A DNA stretch of 64,000 nucleotides from Labia minor (GCA_963082975.1 OY720346.1:75384767-75448766); one strand, 5' to 3'; positions 45,077-56,770 are shown, counted from the first letter of the stretch. A program made the numbers and translations. Notes: generated from the sequence alone by a model not told the origin.

Positions 45077-48000
45077 ATGGATCCCGAACAGTTCAAGCAG
45101 TTTTTGGAGGCTATGTCAACTTTCATTACCTCAGCAACAATAAAGAAAACTAATATTACACCATTTGATCAATTCAATGAGAAAATTGAAAGTTTCAACA
45201 ATTACATACAACGGTTCGAAAATTATCTTAAACTGCACGAAGTTAATGAAGAAAAGAAAGTCCAACTGCTCTTGAACTCTATAGGATGTGAATACTACAA
45301 TACGCTAACAGCTTTAGTGTCTCCTCAACAGCCAAGTGAATTTAAATATTGTGAATTGATCGAACAATTAACAAATCATTTAGCTCCCAAGAAGAATCCA
45401 TTGATTTGCCAACATTATTTTCTTAGCAAGTTTCAAGAAGAGAAGGTTAGTATAGCCGACTATGTTGCTAGTTTGAGGAAAGACATTTCTGACTGTAGAT
45501 TTGTAACTAGATGTGACTGTGGTAAGGACATTTCTATAGCCGAACACTTTCTTAGAGCCCAGTTCATTAGAGGTTTGCGAGATAGTTGGATCAAGGAAAA
45601 ATTGCTACAGTCTGACAAGATGGATTTCAAAAACCTAGTTCAAAAGGCTATTGCATTAGAAGCTTCTAGAATTGGAGGTGCAGAACTATCACACAGAGAA
45701 CCCCACCCTCCACCTGCAGTTAATAAGATTGGAATCAATAGGCCTAAACCTGTATCTATGTCACCGAAGACTACAATTAATTTCAAGTTGCTCGGGATTG
45801 ATAATCTTTGTTTGCGTTGTGGTAAGGGCAACCACAAATCAAGTGATTGCCGCCGTGATAAATTACAGCTCAAATGTTTTTCCTGTGGCCTACAAGGGCA
45901 TGTTTCAAAAGTTTGCATCAAAACTCTTACAAGAAATACCAAGTCATCTGTTAAACAAATTGATGAAAACTTTCAGCATTCTGATGATAATTATGAAGAA
46001 TCTACTGATACTATTTCTAACATTATTGATATCAAGTTTCTATCTGGACCTGATACCGCAAAATTTATAATACCAGTAACCATTGGAAAGCATGTATGTA
46101 AATTCGAAGCTGATTCAGGTAGCCCTGTTACTATAATAAATGAAAAACAAATGCGTCAACTTGAACTATCAGATAAGTTAGCTCCCACTAATGTCAAATT
46201 TCGTACCTATACGAAGGAGATATTTTCTCCACTTGGTGAATTAACAATTCCAGTAAAATACCAAGATAGACAATCCAAAGAAACACTATACGTAGTCAAA
46301 ACAAACTCTCCTGCAATTCTTGGAAGAGCATGGATGCGACATCTGAATATTTCTATCAACAAGATTGAACATGTTCCTGATATCGATTTATTCCAGAAGC
46401 AAATTCTACAAATGTTTCCAGATGTTTTCAAGAATAAAATTGGTACTATTCCAAATTACAAATGTTCTCTACTTGTAGGAAAACAAGTTAAACCAGTATT
46501 TCTGAAAGCTCGACCAGTTCCTTTTGCTCTTCTAGACAAAGTTGAATCAGAATTGAAACAATTGGAGCAGGAAGGGGTCTTGACCAAAACTGATTATTCT
46601 GATTGGGGTTCACCTCTTGTGATTGTACCTAAAGCCAATGGTGAGATTCGTCTATGTTTTGACTATAAGCCTACAGTTAATCCTCATATCAAAGAAGGTC
46701 GCTACCCAATTCCACGTATTGAAGACATTTTCAATAAAATGAGAGGAGGACGGTTCTTTAGTACATTAGACATTCACAGAGCATTTCATCACTTGGCTGT
46801 AGATGATGAAAGTCGTAAGATATTGGCTGTATCTACACACTTAGGAACATATTTTGTCAACAAACTACCATTTGGAATCAAGGTTGCCCCAAATGAATTC
46901 CAAAAGGTCATGGACAATGCACTACATGATTTAGATGGAACTGCTGTTTATTTCGATGATATAATTATTCAAGGAAAGACCAAAGAAGAATGCAAAAACA
47001 GGGTCATTCAATGCCTACAGAGACTTCAAGATCTACACTTTCATGTTAATCTTGATAAGTGTCAATTTTTTAGATCCCACGTCAAGTATCTTGGACACAC
47101 CATTTGTGAAGAGGGACTGAAGAAATCTGATGACAAAATTAAATCAATTTTGAATGCAAAAAGACCTTCAAACATAGATGAAGTCAAGAGTTTCTGTGGA
47201 CTTGTAATGTATTACTCGAAGTTTATTCCTCATGTATCAACAATTATGCAGCCTATTACTAAACTTCTTTCTAAAGGATCCACATTTTTATGGAATAAAC
47301 AATGTGAAACCTCTTTCAACCTTATCAAACAGGAAATCACCAGTGACAGGATTCTAGTAGCCTTCAATCCTCAACTTCCGGTAACCCTAGCTACTGATGC
47401 CAGCCCAGTGGGCTTGGCAGGGGTACTATCACACATCATTAATGGTCAGGAACGACCGATAGCATTTGTATCTCGGACTTTGACACCATCAGAAAAACAC
47501 TATTCACAGTTAGATAAAGAAGCTACTGCTGTCTACTGGTGCGTCAAGCGATTCTTTCAATACCTATATGGCAGAAAATTTACACTGATAATTGACAATA
47601 AACCAATTCAAGCAATTTTTCACCCAGGGAAAAGCCTCCCAACAATGACTGTTGGTCGACTGATGCGGTATGCTGCTTTCTTGGGTGGATTCAACTATAC
47701 TATTGAACACAGGAAGTCTGAACTCCATGCCAATGCTGACTATTTGTCACGCTCTCCTATTAAAACAGATGTTACATCTAGAAATTCTGTGGAGGATGAA
47801 GTTGATCAAATCCTGGTCCAGAACATCCAGTCAATATCATCTGATGTCATCAACTCTGACATCATCAGACATGAAACTGATGCCGATCCTGAACTTTGCA
47901 GTCTCAAGTCAAGTCTACTTAGTGGCGCTGTTAGGAATCCAGAATTCTGCCTCCAACATGGAATAATCTTCCGAGGAATGAGGGTTGTCATTCCAAAGAA

Positions 48001-49294
48001 ACTTCAGCCTCAAGTACTTCAAGACCTCCATGATACACACACAGGAGTAGTGAAGATGAAAGCTCTGGCTCGCCGTCATTGTTACTGGCAAAACATTGAT
48101 AAAGATATTGAAGCAATGGTGAAAAGCTGTAAGAGCTGTTGTGAATTCAAAGCAGATCCAAAGAAAGTACCATTACATGTGTGGGATGTACCAGATGCTA
48201 ACTGGCAACGTGTCCATATGGACTATGCAGGTCCATTTAAAGGGAATTACTACCTCATATTGGTTGATGCAAAATCAAAATGGCCTGAAATTGCAGTAAC
48301 AGCTACTCCACCAACAACAAATTCAACCATCATGATGCTAAGAGAAATCTTCTCACACAATGGTCTTCCAGAAGTCCTAGTCAGCGACAATGCTACACTC
48401 TTCACTTCTAATGACTTTCAAGCATTTTGTAAGCGAAATGGAATGAAGCAAAGATTTATTGCTCCAGGCCACCCAGCAACAAATGGGTTGGCTGAACGCT
48501 ATGTCCAGACCTTCAAGAATAAACTCAAGACAATGACATTTGATAAAGGCACTCATCACGAAAAATTCCATGCAGCCCTCTTCAGATTGCGCACAACACC
48601 ATTAGAGTCAGGAGAAACACCAGCAGAACTCTTCATGGGTCGTCATTTACGAACAAAATTGGATTTTTACAAACCTACTGATTCTGATATCAATCTAGCA
48701 GTTCAACCTTCACCTGAGTCTGTCCGTCATCTACCATTAGGAACCAGGGTACAGGCTCGTAACTATTCTACTTCTGGCAAATGGCGCTATGGAACAGTTG
48801 TGGAATGCCTTGGAAGACTGCACTACCTTGTAGAACTTGATGATGGCTACACAATTAAACGCCACATTGATCAACTTTGGCCGTGTGAAGTGCCTGTTCC
48901 TGAAGATAACAATAAGGCAATTTTACATTCACCACAAGCCACTTCATTAGTCAATAGTCAAAACCTACAACTATGTGACAATCACTCACAATCCCAATTG
49001 CCTATTGCTATTCCTCAAAATAGACAGACAACTACAATAACCACAGAGTCTGCCACAAGTGACTCGCCTTGGCGAACATCATCTATCCGACAATCCAATG
49101 ATGCTGAAGACATACAGGGTGCTCCAACAGAATCCTTCCTCTTAGCAACACCTGGAGGTGTTCAACAGCAGGCCAGCTTCCGTACCAGAACCCAAGACCA
49201 GAGTCCAACCCAGGCATACTCCGGTACCAGAATGCAATTTCAACCAAGACGTTCCAGCAGGGAAAGAAGACCACCCAAGAGATTGGATTTGTAA
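45077..49294 (+). CDS. Ty3/Gypsy Gag-Pol polyprotein (intact, 1405 aa)
   Basis: One open frame codes for all functions, without a frameshift between Gag and Pol. Residues 1-225: Gag-like, helical. Two CX2CX4HX4C zinc knuckles lie at 245-258 and 267-280. Aspartic protease with Asp-Ser-Gly at 346-348. Reverse transcriptase about 455-690, with Asp565 (motif A) and Tyr-Phe-Asp-Asp at 625-628. RNase H starts about 765 with Asp774. Integrase has an HHCC finger about 985-1030 and a catalytic triad Asp1049, Asp1104 and Glu1140, with the last two 35 residues apart as expected. A C-terminal GTRVQAR...RYGTVV module lies at about 1210-1260. The tail is Pro/Gln-rich. No env ORF follows. Domain order RT-RNaseH-IN places it in Ty3/Gypsy (a Mag-like or related lineage is possible). 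All key residues are present, so it may be capable of activity. Confidence 0.95.
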   Translation: MDPEQFKQFLEAMSTFITSATIKKTNITPFDQFNEKIESFNNYIQRFENYLKLHEVNEEKKVQLLLNSIGCEYYNTLTALVSPQQPSEFKYCELIEQLTNHLAPKKNPLICQHYFLSKFQEEKVSIADYVASLRKDISDCRFVTRCDCGKDISIAEHFLRAQFIRGLRDSWIKEKLLQSDKMDFKNLVQKAIALEASRIGGAELSHREPHPPPAVNKIGINRPKPVSMSPKTTINFKLLGIDNLCLRCGKGNHKSSDCRRDKLQLKCFSCGLQGHVSKVCIKTLTRNTKSSVKQIDENFQHSDDNYEESTDTISNIIDIKFLSGPDTAKFIIPVTIGKHVCKFEADSGSPVTIINEKQMRQLELSDKLAPTNVKFRTYTKEIFSPLGELTIPVKYQDRQSKETLYVVKTNSPAILGRAWMRHLNISINKIEHVPDIDLFQKQILQMFPDVFKNKIGTIPNYKCSLLVGKQVKPVFLKARPVPFALLDKVESELKQLEQEGVLTKTDYSDWGSPLVIVPKANGEIRLCFDYKPTVNPHIKEGRYPIPRIEDIFNKMRGGRFFSTLDIHRAFHHLAVDDESRKILAVSTHLGTYFVNKLPFGIKVAPNEFQKVMDNALHDLDGTAVYFDDIIIQGKTKEECKNRVIQCLQRLQDLHFHVNLDKCQFFRSHVKYLGHTICEEGLKKSDDKIKSILNAKRPSNIDEVKSFCGLVMYYSKFIPHVSTIMQPITKLLSKGSTFLWNKQCETSFNLIKQEITSDRILVAFNPQLPVTLATDASPVGLAGVLSHIINGQERPIAFVSRTLTPSEKHYSQLDKEATAVYWCVKRFFQYLYGRKFTLIIDNKPIQAIFHPGKSLPTMTVGRLMRYAAFLGGFNYTIEHRKSELHANADYLSRSPIKTDVTSRNSVEDEVDQILVQNIQSISSDVINSDIIRHETDADPELCSLKSSLLSGAVRNPEFCLQHGIIFRGMRVVIPKKLQPQVLQDLHDTHTGVVKMKALARRHCYWQNIDKDIEAMVKSCKSCCEFKADPKKVPLHVWDVPDANWQRVHMDYAGPFKGNYYLILVDAKSKWPEIAVTATPPTTNSTIMMLREIFSHNGLPEVLVSDNATLFTSNDFQAFCKRNGMKQRFIAPGHPATNGLAERYVQTFKNKLKTMTFDKGTHHEKFHAALFRLRTTPLESGETPAELFMGRHLRTKLDFYKPTDSDINLAVQPSPESVRHLPLGTRVQARNYSTSGKWRYGTVVECLGRLHYLVELDDGYTIKRHIDQLWPCEVPVPEDNNKAILHSPQATSLVNSQNLQLCDNHSQSQLPIAIPQNRQTTTITTESATSDSPWRTSSIRQSNDAEDIQGAPTESFLLATPGGVQQQASFRTRTQDQSPTQAYSGTRMQFQPRRSSRERRPPKRLDL

Positions 49295-49301
49295 TTATAA
49301 C

Positions 49302-49312
49302 AAGGGGAAGAA
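49302..49312 (+). other. Polypurine tract
   Basis: AAGGGGAAGAA sits immediately before the 3' LTR, the expected place for plus-strand priming. Confidence 0.8.
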
Positions 49313-49313
49313 T

Positions 49314-49554
49314 TGTTATATATTTGATAATATTATATTCACATGCAACATCAAGTAACACCAGATCAAGTAGGCAGTGACACTTTTGTACACGGGAATA
49401 AATAATAAACAAATTACGAGCACGACTAGACAGGCCGATTTAAATATAAATTGTTAATTATATACGAATGTAATATTTCAATATTAATAAATTAATAGTT
49501 ACTTTATACCAGTGTACTTATTCAACAAAGAACCTGCGTAATACACAATAATTT
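49314..49554 (+). repeat. 3' LTR of Ty3/Gypsy element
   Basis: Matches 44773-45013 base for base as far as I can see, implying a very recent insertion. Confidence 0.9.
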
Positions 49555-49556
49555 CT

Positions 49557-49618
49557 TCATTTTAATTCAGGTTAAATAATATTTTTTTTATTATTCAATG
49601 ATAAAATTTATATATTAT
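49557..49618 (+). repeat. 62-bp flanking direct repeat, right copy
   Basis: Exact repeat of 44711-44772. From here the interrupted Helitron continues collinear with copy 2 (53281 onward). Confidence 0.85.
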
Positions 49619-50182
49619 TATATATATATTATAGAAAAGAAGAAATATTCAATTAAATAAAAAATAATTTAAGATAAAAATATGATCTAATAAATATTTT
49701 AATTAAATTGAGAACTTTTAGAATAAATTATTTAATTGAATTGATATTTGTATATTAGAATTTAAAATAAAAAGTGAAATATTATAATAATTCTTTGATT
49801 GGGAATAGCTATGATAATTCATTGTTTGAAATGATTCCGCTAGGCCGACAGTGAGCCGCGAGCTGCTCTTGAATGAACAACACGGAGAATTATATAAACT
49901 TTAAAAAATTAATTTCTGCGGTTATTGATAAGATATTAATAAAATTTATAGCCTATGTTACTCTAGAGGTATATAAGAATATTGTGATGTAATTTCAAAG
50001 AAATCGGTTCAGCCAATTCTGAGTCTATAAAATAGTAATTTTCCGGACAGACAGACAGACAGACAGACGTGAAAAATTCTAAAGTCACTTTTGGATTCTA
50101 GAGGTCATGAAACGCGAAGATATGCAAAAATTTTTAAATTCTGAGCAATGTGCAGACAAAAACCTTTTTTTATATATATAGA

Positions 50183-50962
50183 AGTGAATTTATTAAAAAT
50201 AATAAACATAAAAAGAAACTTAACAAAATTATTAATTTGTTACTAACTTCATTTTTTCGAAATTTTGTTTGGTTATTATTAAATTTAAAAAAATATTACA
50301 ACGATTTGAAAAAAGTTATTAATTTTATATTTAAACATTGTGTTGTTTTGTAAGTATTTGGATGATTTCGTAATAAAGATCAAAGACCCCATGGGCACAC
50401 AATATAAAGGACGTTAGAGATAGGAGAGAATAGGAGTTGAATGGAGGTGAGTTGAAATATAGTGGCATAGTGGAATATAGTGTCAGTTAAATATTGAAAA
50501 TAATCCAGTGCGTTTCAATTTAAAATCGATTGAAGAATTTCCAAACTCTAAAAATAAAAATAAATTAGACAATTTTTAGGAAAGAAATTTTCATACATTC
50601 CAAATAGTAAATATTATTTTAATAATAATTTTCTTTTTTAAATATAAAGTTTAATATCTGACCATTATGTGTCTGTCGTGTACAGCTTGAACGGCTCAAT
50701 GGATTTTGAAAAAATTTAGTATATTTACTTAATGCATCAGTAGCATGAATTCATCAACTTTTCGTGTATATCCGGAAACCGGAAGTGATAGTTTATGAAG
50801 TATTAATTTTGTATTCATTGTCGGAAATTTTTCACTTAAAATATAGTAATTAATAATTGAGTAATTAAACAAAAAATAAAAACCAAATTAATATAATTTA
50901 GTCATTTGAATTCAAGTTTTAAAAATATTTTTTTTTTATATATTTTATATTTATATATATAA
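50183..50962. other. Spacer between the two Helitron copies with family C fragment
   Basis: About 50665-50930 contains family C sequence in + orientation (GTACAGCTTGAACGGCTCAA, GTATATCCGGAAACCGGAAG), without the C ends. 50395-50470 is less AT-biased and unidentified. No gene. Confidence 0.6.
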
Positions 50963-53843
50963 CTAGCTGCTCAGAGCGCCTTCGGCGCTCTTCACACCTA
51001 GACGGGGGCTCCGCCCCCTGTACCCCCGAGTTGTACATAGTATTTGGTGGTTGAAAGTATTAAAAGGTTTTCATCCATTTTGTTTCAATCAGTATATTAC
51101 ATAAAACATTCATTTCTTTTTGTGTTCTTATTTAAAAAATATATTTTAATTTAATCACTATATTAATTATATATATTATTATTGTATATGTTATATCTAT
51201 CTACCTATGTGGCTCAAAGATACTCTAAAGTTCTTAGCCGCAACAACCACATTTCTCCAAGTGTCCCTATCCTGAGCCCTTATTCCATCTCTCTTACGTC
51301 CCTTCCTACGCGTCATTGGTTTTCCAAGCGGACGTTTTCCAATCGGTCTTCCCACCAATATCTTTTTCCTCTCCCATTCTTGCCACGTGCCCTGCCTATC
51401 GCAGCTTTTTCCCTTTTATAACCCTAACTATTTCTGAAGATGCAGAGAGGCCATGCAATTTCTTGTTATACAGTCTCCCTCATACCCGGTGACCTCATCT
51501 TTCTTTGGCCAATAAATGCAGGGAAGAATCCTATTCTCAAATACTCTGAATCTACTCTCATCTCCAAGGGTCATAGACCATGCCTCCCACCCATATAATG
51601 CAACAGGCAAAATAATCTTTTTATATATTCCCTTTGATAATAATTTTGAAGAGATAAGCCTCTTTATTGCAGATAACAGGCGTTTCCCGATTGCAACCCC
51701 GATTTAAATTCTTCTCAAATATTATTATCCTTCGTGATTACATTCAATTTTTCTACATATTCAAATTCTACATTTTGTATCTTAAGATTTTGTATGTTAA
51801 TACTCTTCCTCTTTGTTACTAAATATTTTTTCTTATCACTATTAATTTCAAACCTCCATTAAATTTTCCTCGCTATCTGTAATTGCAATTGCCGAATCTC
51901 CTATTATATTTAAGTCGTCTGAGTAACCTAATATTTTACAATTGATTTCCGCATCTTATTCTTTCTTTACTACCTTCAAGAGAAATTTGAAGATTGAAAA
52001 TTTGAAAAAGTTTATCCGGATCTATTGAGTTATGCGTATGTTTTACTAAAGTCTACAAATAATTAGTGAACAGAAATATTGAATTCGCGGTTTTTTTCCT
52101 AATATCTGTCATAATGAAAATATCTTAATTAATGTTGGTCGATTTGGCCTGAACCCGCAATGATATCTCCTAATATTTCCTCCGCCTATGGTTCTTAAGT
52201 ATTGTATATGTTATAATAGTGAAATAGAGTATAATATTTCTTGATCATTACATTTTGGTATTTTATTTTCATTGCTAGATTATTATTGAATATTTTTAAT
52301 TATAATGAAACTTGAGAAAATGCAAAAATAGAGACTTGAGACAATTTATAAAAATTAACGGTATAAAACTATAGATAAATGACCAATATATACATTCATT
52401 AATAGTATTAATTTAAATTAATTGATTTATTTGTTTTTTTTATTATTAAGTTCATTTATTAATTTTTTTAGATCATAGTTATTTTCCTTAAAAGAAACAT
52501 AAATTCTGTGGTGCTAGGGGATTTGAAAATTATTCGTCGCAATATGAAGATTTCGCTTACAGTTTCTGTCATGTCCGACCTCCATCCAACAGTTATTTTC
52601 TGTTAAGTTTTTTGCTTCTCTTAATCATGTGATCTATATATTTAATTTTTTTTGATTCATTATAATAAAATTTAAACAAATAAAAATTTTTACTTTGTTA
52701 ATTTATATAAATTTCAATATAAACTGATTGTGAGTGATACGCTTAGCCAATACTCTGAATAATTTGTGTACAAAAATATTGAATGTTCTTAGCGAGATTT
52801 GATATAATGTTGTACGATTTGTCCTAAATCTGAATTAGAAGAAAATTATAAATTGCATTAAAATGAGACCTTTTAGAATAAATTATTTAATTGAAATGAT
52901 ATTTAAATATAAGAATTTAAAAAAATATTATATTCTTTGTTTGGCAATTGTTATTTAATTATGTGCAACATGATTCGACTTGCACAGAGCATCGTTATTT
53001 TTTATTAATATCACATAATAAAAATGAATCTTTTAAACATAATAAATAAAAAAGACATTTTAATAAATTTAAAAAATATACCCAATTTAAAAATGTCAAA
53101 AATTTAAAACAACTTTATATCATCATATTTTAATTTTTATATAATATATATATATATTTAGTAATTAATAATAGAGTAATTAAATTAAAATAAAAAACAA
53201 AGATAATATAATTCAGTCATTTTAATTCAGGTTAAATAATATTTTTTTTTATTATTCAATGATAAAATTTATATATTATTATATATATATTATAGAAAAG
53301 AAGAAATATTCAATTAAATAAAAAATAATTTAAGATAAAAATATGATCTAATAAATATTTTAATTAAATTGAGAACTTTTAGAATAAATTATTTAATTGA
53401 ATTGATATTTGTATATTAGAATTTAAAATAAAAAGGGAAATATTATAATAATTCTTCGATTGGGAATCTCTATGATAATTCATTGTTTGAAATGATTCCG
53501 CTAGGCCGACAGTGAGCCGCGAGCTGCTCTTGAATGAACAACACGGAGAATTATATAAACTTTAAAAAATTAATTTCTGCGGTTATTGATAAGATATTAA
53601 TAAAATTTATAGCCTATGTTACTCTAGAGGTATATAAGAATATTGTGATGTAATTTCAAAGAAATCGGTTCAGCCAATTCTGAGTCTATAAAATAGTAAT
53701 TTTCCGGACAGACAGACAGACAGACAGACGTGAAAAATTCTAAAGTCACTTTTGGATTCTAGAGGTCATGAAACGCGAAGATATGCAAAAATTTTTAAAT
53801 TCTGAGCAATGTGCAGACAAAAACCTTTTTTTATATATATAGA
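50963..53843 (-). mobile_element. Helitron copy 2 (uninterrupted, 2881 bp)
   Basis: On the minus strand it starts at 53843 with TCTATATATATA preceded by A and ends at 50963 with hairpin GAGCGCCGAAGGCGCTC, TGAGCAG and CTAG followed by T: both end rules of canonical Helitrons are met. It contains the same LINE fragment as copy 1 (about 51190-52050, YSDD at 51914-51925). Relative to copy 1 it lacks about 370 bases and gains about 50 bases near 52160-52215. It provides the empty site for the Gypsy insertion in copy 1. No Rep/helicase, hence non-autonomous. Confidence 0.9.
51190..52050 (-). pseudogene. LINE reverse-transcriptase/tail fragment carried in Helitron copy 2
   Basis: Minus-frame ORF 51428-51610 reads [20 protein letters not shown], then ENRI and YWPKKDEV. 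Upstream in the same orientation lies the YSDD-containing stretch. Same boundaries and nearly the same sequence as in copy 1. Confidence 0.78.
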
Positions 53844-53979
53844 TGTTATTTGGAAATTAATTTATTTGAAATTATCGGTCGGTTCTATTTTTAATATTAC
53901 AGACTACCGTAAACTTGCTTTATTTCTTTCATATTATTTTCAAAGGTATGTTTTTTATTCTAATTCCAATCATTTTATC
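53844..53979 (+). other. Short family C-like fragment between Helitron and family A
   Basis: GAAATTATCGGTCGGTTCT at about 53869-53887 matches the 3' inverted-repeat module of family C. The rest is AT-rich. Confidence 0.5.
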
Positions 53980-55589
53980 ATATCTTATCTTATTATGCTA
54001 GCTAAAATTGTATATATGTATTTATCTATATATCATGGTTCTCAAAAACCGCTCTAACGATTTTTTTCAAATTCACACTAGATATAGTATTTATAAAGAA
54101 AAATTAAGTTTTATTGATGATATCTCTTGAAACATACAGCTTCATTATTAATTTCTTAATTGAAAATTATATATTATATGGAAAACGTCAAAATTTTTAA
54201 TACTGCCTGCTAAGACAGTAAAAAAATGACAATTTTTTATCTAAATACATATAGTCCAGCGGTTGGACTGATGTTTTAACGAGTGGATTTCGTCGGTTCG
54301 AAACTCGCCGGGTGAATCGTTATTTAAAAATGAAAATAATGATTTTGTTATTTTTTTTTTCTTTTTATCTATTGTTTACTTTTTAATAAATTACTATTAT
54401 ATATTTATTTATTCATTGTTCTTTTATTAATTAAGTTTTAGATAGTTTTATAATTTTTAATATTTTTTCAATAAAATATTATTTAATATATTTATTAATA
54501 TTATTTTATTTATTATTATTGAGTACCCGAAGTTCCATTCATTTTAATCAGATTGATGCAATGATGCAACAGTTAATAATTGTAATATTGTAATAAATTT
54601 CTATCTTGAAAATTGTTACATATTATTCAGGATATTTTAAAAACAATTTCTTTCTTTAATTAATATTCATTTTTTCTATAAGTCAGATATATTTCCAAAT
54701 ATTAAATAATTTTTGAAGTGAAAACTTCTTTAGCGGCGTTGAGCACTTTTGCGGGATGGGGAAAAAGTATAGAACTCGCGTGATCGTGACCAACACCATG
54801 AAACCATCTGCTTTCAAATTTCTTATAACAGAGCGCGAAATTTGAATTGTCATTAGAACTGTTTTATAAATTATCTCTAACATATAAATATATATTTATT
54901 ATGTAAAGTTCATTTCATATATACATATATAATCAAAATTATACGAAATGAACTTCACATAATAAATATATATTTTATGTTAGAGATAAGAATTATAAAA
55001 CAGTTCGTATTGCAATATTTTAAACAAAGTTGTGTATTTATATATATATAAATATAAGTTACAAATTTGTTTAAAATATATGTTTAAAATAATATATAAG
55101 TTATATATATATACATGCATATGAAATTCATCTTTCTCGTGAAATAGCGCGAATTTCGTCTGTTTTAAAATTTCTTACGCAGAAGTCACTTCACTTTCAC
55201 TTCTGTCGGCCAGTCCCACGACTGCCAATTTTGCTTTTTTAATTCCGAAAAGCTGCAAAGCACGTTTTTTTGTCTTTAGTTTGTTTTATAACCACTTGGG
55301 GCGCTAAACAGTTTTTCAAAAAAACACTATAGAAAAAAAATATATGTACCTATATATTATATATTTATGTATTATTGAGGAGCACAAGTTCATTAATTTT
55401 AATCAGATTGATGCAAATGTGTAACATTTAATAATTGTAATAAATAATTAAAGAATTGTGTATCAATATTTTTTAAAGGGTAGAGCGAGAGCTCGGTGTC
55501 CCAGGTATTAATATTACCAGCCAAATCCAATAATAATGAATCATTTTTTTTAACTTAAGTACCGAGCCGAGGCTCGGGGTCCCGGTACT
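53980..55589 (+). mobile_element. Family A hairpin-tailed element, copy 2
   Basis: Near-identical to 229-1829 in the opposite orientation. It runs from ATATCTTATCTTATTATGC to the double-hairpin tail: GAGCGAGAGCTC (55483-55494), TAATATTAC (55509-55517) and CCGAGCC/GGCTCGG (55562-55577), then GGTCCCGGTACT. Sequence beyond the tail differs in every copy, confirming the end. If read as Helitron-like, TCTTATC at 53983 would be the 5' TC end, preceded by A. The 3' end is not CTRR. Confidence 0.78.
54242..54313 (+). other. tRNA-like Pol III promoter segment in family A copy 2
   Basis: A box TAGTCCAGCGG at 54252-54262 and B box GTTCGAAAC at 54296-54304 both match consensus exactly. A run of ten or more T at about 54347-54360 could terminate a Pol III transcript of some 110 bases. 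A full tRNA fold is not formed. Confidence 0.6.
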
Positions 55590-56690
55590 TATTATAATAC
55601 TAGAATAATAGAATGGATATGTACAGAATAATATAATAATGTTCAAAATTCGTTGTTAATAATAATTTTTAAAAAAAATCTTGGAATATGAGCAATATTA
55701 TAACTAAAGAGTAAAAAGGATGTATTAACTGTATCTGAGATGAATATAATTTAAGAATCATTTGAAAATTTGTAAAAAAAATATAAATTTAAATTTTCTC
55801 ACGTTCTATTAATTTAATGAGTAACGATTTAGGACAGGAATAGATTTAAATTTACTTGAAACCAACAACATCCGGTCTTTCAATATATATATATATATAA
55901 ATTACTTAACTTCCAATATCTGATAGGAATGAATCTAAATATGAGAATAGAGAATACCTTTTCAATGAATCAAGGACGTTATTGATTTAGTAATAAAAAA
56001 TACATTTTGAAATATTATTGTTTGTAATTTTTATAAAAAAGTGGTTAATAAATTTTAAATTCAATCTAATTTAAGTAAGTAAAATCAAAACTATTTATTT
56101 ATAAATTATAAATGTTTATGTATTAAATATTTATTTATTTATATAACAAATTAATTATTAAACAATATTTCTATCAGAAAAATCTCAAAATTTGTCTATT
56201 GGTTTCTTCTAAGTTATAAATATTTATTTTTTTTATAAATTTAATATGTAAATAGATAAATAGATTTTATTTTTAAAATATTTTTTTATCAAGGGATCTA
56301 AGAAAATTTTAGTTAACCTTCACATTTATTTTTGAATATTATTTAATTAATTATATTAAAATACGGAATTTATATATATTTCAGAATATGATCATATCAA
56401 TCAGTTATTATTAAGTTAATTTATAATAACTTAATAAAAATTCACCAACACACTCATGTCATCTCTAACCAAAAAAATAATTTTTTTGGTTGTATAACCT
56501 CCGGGCGCCACAAGGACTTATTCACTAAAGAATTTTAAAAAAATTAAAAAATGTTTTTATAAAAAAGAAAATTCATAAAATTTCATACTTTTTTCTTATG
56601 AAAGAAATTTCAAATAAGATTTTATTTTTCAAAATATATTTAATTTTTAAATTTAATCAGTAAATTATATTATTATTATTGTAAATGTTA
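55590..56690. other. AT-rich spacer
   Basis: No gene or element recognised in about 1.1 kb. CGGGCGCCACAAGG near 56503 is an isolated GC-richer spot. Confidence 0.5.
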
Positions 56691-56770
56691 TATCTATCTA
56701 TCTCTGAGCTCTACGGTTGTCGAAAGTTCTTGGCCGCAACATCCACATTTCTAGAAGTGTCCCTTCATAC
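56691..56770 (-). mobile_element. Short LINE 3' tail fragment
   Basis: TATCTATCTATCTCTGAGCT is followed by CGAAAGTTCTTGGCCGCAAC, matching the reverse complement of the extreme 3' end of the LINE tails. Only about 80 bases remain. Confidence 0.75.

Larger units (their letters stand above)
42120..50182 (-). mobile_element. Helitron copy 1, split by a Ty3/Gypsy element
   Basis: On the minus strand: 5' TCTATATATATA at 50182, 3' hairpin GAGCGCCGAAGGCGCTC (42131-42147) and terminal CTAG at 42120, followed by T. This is the canonical Helitron 3' structure. Without the Gypsy insert (44773-49554) about 3.2 kb remains, collinear with copy 2. The exceptions are a 370-bp segment (about 43966-44334) that copy 2 lacks and small indels. 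No Rep/helicase ORF, so non-autonomous. It carries a LINE fragment (42350-43205). A second GC-rich hairpin (GGGGGC/GCCCCC, 42161-42176) lies next to the tail. Confidence 0.88.

Noticed and set aside
47670-47966. Alternative-frame ORFs within the Gypsy pol region (also 45640-46070, 49083-49412)
   Set aside because: Overlap the intact polyprotein frame and show no independent motifs.
49295-49313. Envelope gene after pol
   Set aside because: Only about 20 bases, mostly polypurine tract, lie between the pol stop codon and the 3' LTR; no env ORF is present.
50395-50470. LINE tail remnant near CAGTTGAATGG-like sequence
   Set aside because: Similarity to the LINE tail is too weak to separate from chance.
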